DNA from: Oceanicaulis sp052055585
GTDB lineage: Bacteria > Pseudomonadota > Alphaproteobacteria > Caulobacterales > Maricaulaceae
Reading direction: 5' to 3'
Length of the DNA: 64,000 bases
NCBI RefSeq assembly: GCF_052055585.1
Contig: NZ_CP170485.1
Location: forward strand, 620,001-684,000
Part shown: positions 41,815 to 49,029 of the stretch, one piece after another
Numbering within the stretch: the first letter of the stretch is position 1
How the letters are laid out: each line of letters begins with the position of its first letter
The notes under the pieces: generated by a model
Told to the model about the DNA's origin: nothing
Databases searched by the model: none
What the model saw: the letters and a program-made list of their open reading frames with translations, nothing else
Position numbers and translations under genes: made by a program

Positions 41815-42228
41815 CTAGTTCCCAGCCTTGACCGGCTTGATCAGGAAATGGCCGTGCAGGCTGGCGATGGGCGCGGCGCGGCGTTCCTGCCAGGCGTCCA
41901 CCCTGACATTGGCGACGCGGGATCCCTGTCGGGTGATCGAGGCGCGGGCATAGACATCCTGGGGCTTGCCCGGGCGCAGATAGTCCACCGCCACATCGAT
42001 GGGCTTGGGCAGGGTCGCCAGATCTGTGAAGGCCAGGAGCCCGGCCGATGCGGTGATCTCCATAAAGGCGCCAATGGCGCCGCCGTGAAGGGCCGGGATC
42101 AGCGGATTGCCGATCAGCCATTCATCATAGGGCAGGATGGCGGTCAGCTCGTCGCCATGATCGTCAAACCGCACGCCCATACGGCGCACATAGGGGCTCG
42201 ACTGAAGCTTTTGCAGACGCTCGTTCAT
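41815..42228 (-). CDS. Hotdog-fold PaaI-type thioesterase
   Basis: 137-residue acyl-CoA thioesterase of the PaaI/4HBT type. Hotdog signature PLIPALHGGAIGAFMEITASAGLLAF with HGG, then VAVDYLRPGKPQDVYARASITRQGSRVANVRVDAW. Four-base ATGA overlap with the upstream thioesterase gene; the two are tandem diverged paralogs and may form a heteromer. Substrate unknown. Confidence 0.9.
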   Translation of the reverse strand: MNERLQKLQSSPYVRRMGVRFDDHGDELTAILPYDEWLIGNPLIPALHGGAIGAFMEITASAGLLAFTDLATLPKPIDVAVDYLRPGKPQDVYARASITRQGSRVANVRVDAWQERRAAPIASLHGHFLIKPVKAGN

Positions 42229-42743
42229 GACGCGGCGCCTCCGGCTTTCTCGTTGGCGACATGCTGCTCCACCTCGGCGCGGGCGCGGGCGCGTTCGGCG
42301 GCGGCCTGGCTGGCCTTGGTGACCATGAAGGCGGCATGTGCGGTGGCGACGGGATCGGTCTCGTCACCGTCATGGGCGATGGCGCTGACAAAAGCGATCA
42401 GGCCGGACACCTTGACGGTTTTCGCTTCGGCGATCACATCGCAGCCCGGTTTGGCGGGACGCATGTAATCAAGCCGCAGATCCAGCGTGGCGACGGCCTG
42501 ATCGCCGCCCAGACCGGCGAAGGCCGCAGTGCCGCAAGCATGGTCGAGCAGGGCGGTGACCACGCCGCCATGCATGACGCCGGTTTCAGGGTCGCCGATG
42601 GATTCAGGCTGATACGGGGCGCGGATCACCGCTTCGCCTGGGCTGACGCGCACGAGCTTCATGCCCAGCGCGACGGCATGGGGGCTGCCATCGACCAGAA
42701 GACCGGCGAGGGTGTCGAGTTTGTCTTGCAGAGTATCGCTCAT
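42225..42743 (-). CDS. Hotdog-fold PaaI-type thioesterase, upstream paralog
   Basis: 172-residue thioesterase. IGDPETGVMHGGVVTALLDHACGTAAFA carries the HGG(V) nucleophile-loop signature and Asp near the helix, followed by VATLDLRLDYMRPAKPGCDVIAEAKTVKVSGLIAFVSA. A charged Ala/Glu-rich C-terminal tail (AAERARARAEVEQHVANEKAGG) extends beyond the usual domain length and is not shared with its neighbour. Starts ATG, stop coupled to the next gene. Confidence 0.9.
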   Translation of the reverse strand: MSDTLQDKLDTLAGLLVDGSPHAVALGMKLVRVSPGEAVIRAPYQPESIGDPETGVMHGGVVTALLDHACGTAAFAGLGGDQAVATLDLRLDYMRPAKPGCDVIAEAKTVKVSGLIAFVSAIAHDGDETDPVATAHAAFMVTKASQAAAERARARAEVEQHVANEKAGGAAS

Positions 42744-42784
42744 GAGAGCGCTTGTACTTGGAAGCGATGCGGCTTTCCAGCCGG

Positions 42785-43597
42785 TCAGTCACGCAGGCGA
42801 CGGCGCACCAGCGTTTCCAGCCCTTCCACGACTTCCATGCGTTCTTCCAGCGATTCACCTTGCAGATCGGCAAGGCGACCCAGAGAGGCGCGGTGAAGCT
42901 GGATGATCTCGCGTTCGCGATCGCCCAGCGCGTCCACGCTGGCCAGGAAGCGTTCGAGAGAGCGGCCGATCCGGGCGGACAGCTCGTCGCCCCGGCGCAA
43001 CATGGAGAAGATGATCGACTGGGCCTGGGCGCGGGCCGCCTGAAGGGGCGTCGTCTTGCCGTCAGCCACATCGCGGTCGCGCTTGAACGCGCCAGCGCCC
43101 TCGGCGCTGCGGACGCGACGGTCCGGTCCGTTGTAATTGGCGGTCTTCACAAACGAACGCGGACGCTGGGTGATCTCGGTCAGGCGCTCGGTCACGCCAC
43201 GCGGCGACACCGGACGCAGGGCCAGGGTGTCAGCGCCTGCATCGCGCGCCGCTTCAATATCCAGAAGCGTGTGCTTGGTGGAGAGGATCATGGTGGGGGT
43301 GCGGTTGGCGTCACCCCTGGTGCGACGCAGCTTGCGGATGGCGTGCGCAGCGTCCAGGCGCTCATCGCGCCAGTCCACGACCATGAGCGGATTGTCGGCG
43401 TTCTCTGCGAACCAGATGGCGGATTCAGGCGTTGAGCAGGTCTGGATGCGCTCCGCGCCGGCAAAGCGCAGGATGTCCACGGTTAACCGACGAGAGAAGG
43501 GCGTGGGATCACAGACAATGATCGCGCGCTGGCGCCAGTCCATGCCGTCGCCGGTTTCAGTCTCGTCGTTGACGTCTATGTCGAGCTCAGCCGCCAC
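42785..43597 (-). CDS. Divergent receiver-domain protein with GPDRR motif
   Basis: 270 residues. Residues ~22-140 look like a receiver (AIIVCDPTPFSRRLTVDILRFAG, NPLMVVDWRDER with the Asp kept, GADTLALRPVSPRGV) but the invariant Lys of the K-P turn is Arg, so activation may be altered. A linker with YNGPDRRVR follows, as in several alphaproteobacterial CheY-like proteins, then a helical C-terminal domain (RAQAQSIIFSMLRRGDELSARIGRSLERFLASVD) that could dimerise. GTG start at 43597 has GAGGGG upstream; ATG at 43543 is the alternative. No kinase next to it. Confidence 0.8.
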   Translation of the reverse strand: MAAELDIDVNDETETGDGMDWRQRAIIVCDPTPFSRRLTVDILRFAGAERIQTCSTPESAIWFAENADNPLMVVDWRDERLDAAHAIRKLRRTRGDANRTPTMILSTKHTLLDIEAARDAGADTLALRPVSPRGVTERLTEITQRPRSFVKTANYNGPDRRVRSAEGAGAFKRDRDVADGKTTPLQAARAQAQSIIFSMLRRGDELSARIGRSLERFLASVDALGDREREIIQLHRASLGRLADLQGESLEERMEVVEGLETLVRRRLRD

Positions 43598-43674
43598 AAA
43601 TCCCCCCTCGCAGGCCTAGAAAACCTGTCTAAGCCCAAGAGGTGGAGATTGTCTTATGGAAACCGATTTTGCTG

Positions 43675-43986
43675 TTAGCGCTTGGTAAACGCGCGGATCA
43701 GATGCACCGCCAGCCAGATCGGCAGGACGATGACTGCGCCCAGGAAGAAATAGCGCAGGGCCCAGCGCACAGATGCGCCGATGGAGTCAAAGAAGGACGC
43801 CCAGGCGTCACCCACGGTCTGGAAGAAATCGACCCAGAGATCGGCGGGATCAACCTGAAACACCGCCAGGACAAGACCCACCAGAACGCAGAGAAGAAAG
43901 ACGATCATGAGATCGGCGAACCGCACGCTCAGAATGCGCTGAAGCATGGACTTGCGTCCGGCGGAGTGCGGGGTCGGTTCGCTCAT
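43675..43986 (-). CDS. Small two-helix membrane protein (DUF6460-like)
   Basis: 103 residues: two transmembrane helices (FADLMIVFLLCVLVGLVLAVF and VRWALRYFFLGAVIVLPIWLAVHLI) joined by a short acidic region with WVDFFQTVGDAWASFFDSIG. The closing LGAVIVLPIWL and overall size recall DUF6460 membrane proteins; tentative. ATG at 43986 is used because the longer frame begins with unlikely residues. Confidence 0.7.
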   Translation of the reverse strand: MSEPTPHSAGRKSMLQRILSVRFADLMIVFLLCVLVGLVLAVFQVDPADLWVDFFQTVGDAWASFFDSIGASVRWALRYFFLGAVIVLPIWLAVHLIRAFTKR

Positions 43987-44027
43987 GATCGTCTGTCTCT
44001 CATGCAATTAAGGCGGTATCGCGGCGA

Positions 44028-44864
44028 TCAGCCTTCCTTGTGGATCTCCACAGAGTGCGGGTAGGGGATCTCGATGTCGTTGGAGTCAAACGCGATCTTG
44101 ACCTTCTTGTTCATGTCGAAATGCAGGGCCCAGTAATCGGTCGCCTGGCACCAGGCGCGCACGACATAGTCGACGCTGGACGCGCCATGCGCTTTCACTT
44201 CCACAAACAGGGCCGGCTCTTTCATCACGCGCTCATCGGCCTCGAAGGTGGAGCGCAGGACCGAGATCACCTTTTCGATGTCATCGTCATAGCTGGCGGA
44301 GAACACAAAATCGCACCGGCGGGTGGGGTAGGCGGAATAGTTGGTGATCACATCGCCCCAGGACTGGCCGTTCGGGATGATGATCTGCTTGTTATCGGGG
44401 GTGTTCAGCTCGGTGTAGAACAGGGTGATGTCTTTCACCGACCCGGCGACGCCCGCCACTTCCACATAGTCCCCGATCTTGTAGGGGCGGAAGAAGATGA
44501 TCATCACGCCCGCCGCCACGTTCGATAGCGTGCCCTGAAGGGCGAGACCGATGGCCAGGGTCATGGCGCCCAGCGCGGCGACCAGAGAGGTGGTTTCGAC
44601 GCCGAAGCGGGTCAGGACTGCGATGATGACAACCGCCAGAACGCCGTATTTGGCGATCGAGGCGAAGAAGCTCGCAATCGTGGGGTCCATTTTGGGATTG
44701 CGATCGGGGATGGAGCGAATGGTGCGCCCGACCGCGCCGGCGATCATGAAGCCGACGATCAGGATGATCGCGGCCATGCCCACATTCATGACCATCTGCA
44801 GGCCGATTGTGGTGAGGTATTCCTGTGCGCGCTGGATATCGAACGCTGCGGGCGTCGTGCTCAT
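44028..44864 (-). CDS. Small-conductance mechanosensitive channel (MscS family)
   Basis: 278-residue MscS-type channel. Three membrane helices (MVMNVGMAAIILIVGFMIAGAVG; KYGVLAVVIIAVLTRFGV; pore helix SLVAALGAMTLAIGLALQGTLSNVAAGVMIIFFRPYKIGDYVEV with the Gly/Ala-rich TM3), the cytoplasmic beta domain (VKDITLFYTELNTPDNKQIIIPNG), and a C-terminal vestibule. Size and layout match E. coli MscS. Protects against osmotic downshock. ATG at 44864 lies about 12 bases after AGGGG. Downstream of the ligase gene in orientation. Confidence 0.94.
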   Translation of the reverse strand: MSTTPAAFDIQRAQEYLTTIGLQMVMNVGMAAIILIVGFMIAGAVGRTIRSIPDRNPKMDPTIASFFASIAKYGVLAVVIIAVLTRFGVETTSLVAALGAMTLAIGLALQGTLSNVAAGVMIIFFRPYKIGDYVEVAGVAGSVKDITLFYTELNTPDNKQIIIPNGQSWGDVITNYSAYPTRRCDFVFSASYDDDIEKVISVLRSTFEADERVMKEPALFVEVKAHGASSVDYVVRAWCQATDYWALHFDMNKKVKIAFDSNDIEIPYPHSVEIHKEG

Positions 44865-44914
44865 GTCCGGATGGTCCCCTGACTGGTCAAATTCAGTTAA
44901 TCCTTGCGATAGCA

Positions 44915-46531
44915 CTAATTTGCGGGACGGTCGAACCGTTCCTCCAAGAGCTGGTGCAGGCGTGTCAGCCAGTCCGCTTCACCCGCAGGTTTGTCCCAGC
45001 GGATACGGTGAATGCGCGGAAAGCGCATGGCGATCCCGGACTTGTGCCGGGGGGAGCGATTGAGCCCTTCAAAGGCGATCTCCAGCACCAGTCCGAAATC
45101 AGGCCGCGCCTTGACGGCCCGGACCGGGCCGAAGCGGTCCACTGTGTTGTCGCGGACGAATTTGTCGAGCTGTTTGAGCTCCTCATCAGTAAAGCCGAAA
45201 TAGGCCTTTCCAACAGGGGCCAGCACCTGCGCGCCATCCTCCTCGCGCCAGACCCCGAAGGTGAAGTCCGAATAGAAGCTTGAGCGTTTGCCATGCCCGC
45301 GCTGGGCGTACATCAGCACGGCGTCGACCAGGAAGGGATCGCGCTTGTGCTTCCACCACGGTCCTTTGGGGCGCCCGGCTTCATAGACGCTGTCGCGGCG
45401 CTTGATCATCACCCCTTCCGCCTGGGCATGGGGCGGGTCTGAGCGCAGCGTGTCCAGCTCACTCCACTGCTTAAAGCGGATCGTGTCGGACAGATCAATC
45501 CGGGCCGTCGGCGTGCGCTCCACCAGCGCTTCGAGCCGTTTGCGACGTTCGGTCAGAGTCAGGCGACGCACATCCTCATCCCCGTCCACCAGAATGTCAT
45601 AGGCGCGGATAAAGGCGGGCAAACGCGTCAGCATTGCCTTGGAGACGGTCTTGCGGTTCAGCCTTTGCTGCAGATCAGAAAACGGCGCGACATCGCCGTC
45701 GGGCGAGCGCACCAGAAGCTCGCCATCAATCGCGCCTTCAAACTCCAGCGCCGCCAGCACATCGGGGAAGGTGTGGGAGATGTCGTCGCCCGTTCGGGTG
45801 TAAAGCCGGCGCACGCCATCCTCGCTGACTGCCTGAATGCGGATGCCGTCCCATTTGTACTCGGCGATGAAGTCAGACGGTTCGAGCGTCTCAAGCCCGC
45901 CGTCCTCGACGGGGTGCGCCAGCATGACAGGACGGAACGGGGCTTTCGCCGCGTTGACCGGCTTGTCGGCTTTGCCCTCAAGCCAGGCGAACACGGCTTC
46001 ATAGGGTGGCTCGAGACCGTGCCACAGCTCCTCGATTTCGGTGATGTCCACATCGCCAAAGCGTGCGAGAGCGGTCTTGGCGAGGCGAGCCGAGACGCCC
46101 ACCCGCATGCCGCCAGTGACGAGTTTCAGAAGCGCCCAGCGGCCCTGGGCGTCCAGCGCATCCAGCCAGCTTTCGATCAGGGCGGGGGCGTTTGTGCGGC
46201 TGACCGTCATCAGCCCGTCGATCACCTCCACAAGGTCGGGGGCGCGGTTCGCGCCATGACGTTGCGGCCAGATGAGGGCGGCGGTTTCCGCAAGATCGCC
46301 GACATAGTCATAGGACAGCTCGAACAGCACCGGATCGACGCGTTCGCTGACGAGCTGGCGAATGACGGCGGCCTTGGCGGTCTTGAAATCGAACGCGCTG
46401 GTCAGCGCCGCCAGGGCATAGCCCCGCTCGGGATCGGATTGGTCGCGGAAATGCTCCACCAGCAGGCGCAGCTTGCCATTGCGCTGGGGCGTATAGGACA
46501 GGCGGTCCAGAAGGGCGGCGAAGCGTTCCAT
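44915..46531 (-). CDS. ATP-dependent DNA ligase, cisplatin/DNA-damage response type
   Basis: 538-residue ligase of the family found with Lhr-type helicase, MBL exonuclease and PdeM. N-terminal helical DNA-binding region (MERFAALLDRLSYTPQRNGKLRLLVEHF), nucleotidyltransferase with the adenylation motif EYKWDGIRIQ (KxDG lysine), AIDGELLVR, GVMIKRRDSVYEAGRPKGPWWKHKRDP, and C-terminal OB fold (FGLVLEIAFEGLNRSPRHKSGIAMRFPRIHRIRWDKPAGEADWL). Seals nicks, likely in end repair after alkylation or cisplatin damage. Here it is separated from its usual partners and on the opposite strand to the exonuclease and PdeM. Confidence 0.93.
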   Translation of the reverse strand: MERFAALLDRLSYTPQRNGKLRLLVEHFRDQSDPERGYALAALTSAFDFKTAKAAVIRQLVSERVDPVLFELSYDYVGDLAETAALIWPQRHGANRAPDLVEVIDGLMTVSRTNAPALIESWLDALDAQGRWALLKLVTGGMRVGVSARLAKTALARFGDVDITEIEELWHGLEPPYEAVFAWLEGKADKPVNAAKAPFRPVMLAHPVEDGGLETLEPSDFIAEYKWDGIRIQAVSEDGVRRLYTRTGDDISHTFPDVLAALEFEGAIDGELLVRSPDGDVAPFSDLQQRLNRKTVSKAMLTRLPAFIRAYDILVDGDEDVRRLTLTERRKRLEALVERTPTARIDLSDTIRFKQWSELDTLRSDPPHAQAEGVMIKRRDSVYEAGRPKGPWWKHKRDPFLVDAVLMYAQRGHGKRSSFYSDFTFGVWREEDGAQVLAPVGKAYFGFTDEELKQLDKFVRDNTVDRFGPVRAVKARPDFGLVLEIAFEGLNRSPRHKSGIAMRFPRIHRIRWDKPAGEADWLTRLHQLLEERFDRPAN

Positions 46532-46701
46532 GCCCCAAGCATATAGGATTATAGGCTCGAAATGCCGCCCGGAAGCGCAGGGTGGATGATAACCCTAGTT
46601 GCTTTGGGTTTTAGTTTGCGCCCGGGCCCTGTATCCCTGTTCACATGTAAAAGTTTACGGCGCGCTCACTCATAAGAGCCGCTGTGGTGATGGGGAGCAT
46701 C

Positions 46702-48351
46702 ATGAGCGACCAAGCGCGCGAGACTGCGCAGACCGAACACCAGACCGGCTTTCTCGGTCTGATCGAACGGGCCGGCAACCGACTGCCGGATCCGGCTTTC
46801 ATCTTCCTCTATCTGATCATCGCCATGGTGATCATTTCCGTGATCACGGCGGTGATGGGCGTGTCCGCGTTCCACCCCACCCAGACCAATCCGGACGGCT
46901 CCGCCGTTCTGGTGGAGGCGCGCAGCGTTCTGAGCGGCGCCAGCCTGCAGCACCTGCTGGTCGAGATGCCCGAGATTTTCACCGGCTTTCACCCGCTGGG
47001 TTATGTGCTGGTGGTGATGCTGGGTGCGGGCGTCGCCGAACGGGCTGGCCTGTTCGGCACGGCCATGCGCGCCGCCGTACGTGACGTTCCCAAAATGCTG
47101 CTCACCCCGGCGGTGGCGCTGGTGGCGATGATGGGCAATCTGGCCGCCGACGCGGCCTATGTGGTGCTGATCCCGCTGGCGGGCGTCATCTTCGCGGCGG
47201 CGGGCCGTCACCCAATTGCGGGCATCACGGCGGCCTTTGCGGGCGTGTCGGGCGGTTTCTCCGCGAACCTTCTGCCGGGCCAGCTGGACGCGCTGCTGTT
47301 TGGCGTCACCGAGGCTTCGGTGATCGCGATGGTGCCGGACTGGACGATGAACATTGTCGGCAACTGGTACTTCATCGCCGCCATGACGGTCATTTTCATG
47401 CCGGTGATCTGGTTTGTGACCGACCGTATCGTCGAGCCGCGTCTGGGCAAATGGACAGGCGGCGCCTCGACGGGCGCTCAGGCAGGCGATGATGATCCGG
47501 ACGCCGAGCTGACCGCGGGCCAGAAAAAAGGCCTGTGGCGGGCGCTCTGGGCTGTTCTAGGCGTCAGCTTTATCTGGCTGATCATGGCGGTGGATGTGGT
47601 CGCGCTCGTGACCGGCGGCTCTGCGTCGCTCTATGGCGGGGATGTCCCGCTGGTGAATGAGGCTGCTCTGGCCGAGGGGCAGGGCATCGCCATCGCGCTG
47701 GTGCCCTTCTTCCGCTCTCTGGTGGCGGGCTTCATGATCATGTTCCTTCTGGCGGGCGTCGCCTATGGTCAGGCGGCTGGAACGGTGAAAACCCATCGCG
47801 ACATCGTCTCGATGATGGCCGAAGCCATGAAGGATATGGGCTATTACCTCGTGCTCGCCTTCTTCGCCGCTTACTTCGTGGAGATGTTCAACCAGTCGCG
47901 TCTGGGCATCATCACCGCGGTCAATGGCGCGAACGCCATCGAGCAATCGGGCTTGCCGCTGCCGCTGGTTCTGGGCCTGATCGTGCTGTTCTCGGCGGTG
48001 CTGAACCTGTTTGTGGGCTCGGCCAGCGCCAAATGGGCGCTGATGGCGCCGGTTCTGGTGCCGATGCTGATGCTGTTGGGCGTCAGCCCGGAAATGGCGA
48101 CCGCCGCCTATCGCGTGGGTGACGGCTCGACCAACATCATCACCCCGCTGATGGTCTATTTCCCGCTGGTGCTGGTGTTCTGCCGCCGCTGGGTGGACGG
48201 GTTCGGCATTGGTTCGCTGACGGCCAGCATGGTGCCCTATTCGATCTGGCTTCTGATCACGGGCATCATCATGACCATGGCCTGGGTCTATCTCGACCTG
48301 CCGCTGGGGCCGGGTGCGACGGTGGAATACATCCTGCCGAACGCCAACTAG
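46702..48351 (+). CDS. AbgT family transporter
   Basis: 549-residue inner-membrane transporter of the AbgT (p-aminobenzoyl-glutamate/antimetabolite) family. Motifs LIERAGNRLPDPAFIFLYLI, FHPLGYVLVVMLGAGVAERAGLFG, GNLAADAAYVVLIPLAG, ITAAFAGVSGGFSANLLPGQLD, SASAKWALMAPVLVPMLMLLG and YRVGDGSTNIITPLMVYFPL. Either imports p-aminobenzoyl-glutamate or, as shown for homologs, exports sulfonamides. ATG at 46702 follows GGGGAG; two GTG and one ATG upstream are rejected. No abgA/abgB hydrolase genes nearby. Confidence 0.94.
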   Translation: MSDQARETAQTEHQTGFLGLIERAGNRLPDPAFIFLYLIIAMVIISVITAVMGVSAFHPTQTNPDGSAVLVEARSVLSGASLQHLLVEMPEIFTGFHPLGYVLVVMLGAGVAERAGLFGTAMRAAVRDVPKMLLTPAVALVAMMGNLAADAAYVVLIPLAGVIFAAAGRHPIAGITAAFAGVSGGFSANLLPGQLDALLFGVTEASVIAMVPDWTMNIVGNWYFIAAMTVIFMPVIWFVTDRIVEPRLGKWTGGASTGAQAGDDDPDAELTAGQKKGLWRALWAVLGVSFIWLIMAVDVVALVTGGSASLYGGDVPLVNEAALAEGQGIAIALVPFFRSLVAGFMIMFLLAGVAYGQAAGTVKTHRDIVSMMAEAMKDMGYYLVLAFFAAYFVEMFNQSRLGIITAVNGANAIEQSGLPLPLVLGLIVLFSAVLNLFVGSASAKWALMAPVLVPMLMLLGVSPEMATAAYRVGDGSTNIITPLMVYFPLVLVFCRRWVDGFGIGSLTASMVPYSIWLLITGIIMTMAWVYLDLPLGPGATVEYILPNAN

Positions 48352-48356
48352 TCACA

Positions 48357-48385
48357 AACGCCGGGGGCTCTGCTCCCGGCGTTTT
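48357..48385 (+). terminator. Rho-independent terminator after AbgT gene
   Basis: 9-bp stem AACGCCGGG / CCCGGCGTT with a 9-base loop, then TT C. It begins six bases after the transporter stop and precedes the GST ribosome site. Confidence 0.88.
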
Positions 48386-48405
48386 CATTCCTGCCGGAGG
48401 CGATC

Positions 48406-49029
48406 ATGCCCCTCATCCTGCACCATCTCGAGCTGTCCCGGTCCGAGCGGATCATCTGGCTTCTTGAAGAGCTGAACGCGCCTTACGAGATCAAACGCTA
48501 CAAGCGTGACCCGCAGATCCGGCTCGCCCCGCCTGAACTGGCGCAGAAGCACCCTCTGGGCAAAGCGCCGCTGCTGGAGCTGGAAGACGGACGGGTGCTG
48601 GCGGAGACCGGCGCCATCGCGCAATACTTGCTGGAGCGATTTGACGCCGACCATGCCTTGCATCCCACGCCGGATGCGCCGGGACGGCTGAAATATCTGG
48701 AATGGATGCACGCGTCCGAAGGCGCGGTCTTCCTGCCCTTCCTGATGAGCACCTATTGCGAGGCGACGGGGCTGAAGGACTCCCTGCTGGACCAGTTCAT
48801 GGAAGGCGAGCGCGCCAAGGCTTTCGCCCATATCGAGGCGCACCTGAAAGCCCATGACTATTTCGCAGGCGAACAGTTCAGCGCGGCGGACTGCCTGATG
48901 GGCTTCCAGCTCGATGCCATCGCCAAGCGCGGCGGCGCGAAAGACGGCTCGGCCCTCAAGGCTTGGCTGGACCGGGTGCATGATCGCAAAGCCTACAAGG
49001 CCATGCGGAAGGTGACGGACGCGGATTAA
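48406..49029 (+). CDS. Glutathione S-transferase
   Basis: 207-residue cytosolic GST. Thioredoxin-like N-terminal domain with LHHLELSRSERIIWLLEELNAPYEI (Ser as probable catalytic residue, Nu/Beta-like), HPLGKAPLLELEDGRVLAETGAIAQYLLERF (cis-Pro and GSH-binding ET/S), and a helical C-terminal domain with ADCLMGFQLDAIAKRG. Start follows CCGGAGG. Stop shares a TTAA palindrome with the convergent helicase. Substrate unknown. Confidence 0.92.
   Translation: MPLILHHLELSRSERIIWLLEELNAPYEIKRYKRDPQIRLAPPELAQKHPLGKAPLLELEDGRVLAETGAIAQYLLERFDADHALHPTPDAPGRLKYLEWMHASEGAVFLPFLMSTYCEATGLKDSLLDQFMEGERAKAFAHIEAHLKAHDYFAGEQFSAADCLMGFQLDAIAKRGGAKDGSALKAWLDRVHDRKAYKAMRKVTDAD

Noticed and set aside
44915..46531. 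LigD-type non-homologous end-joining ligase
   Set aside because: No polymerase or phosphoesterase domain fused and no Ku gene; the length and C-terminal motifs match the Lhr/MBL/PdeM-associated ligase instead.
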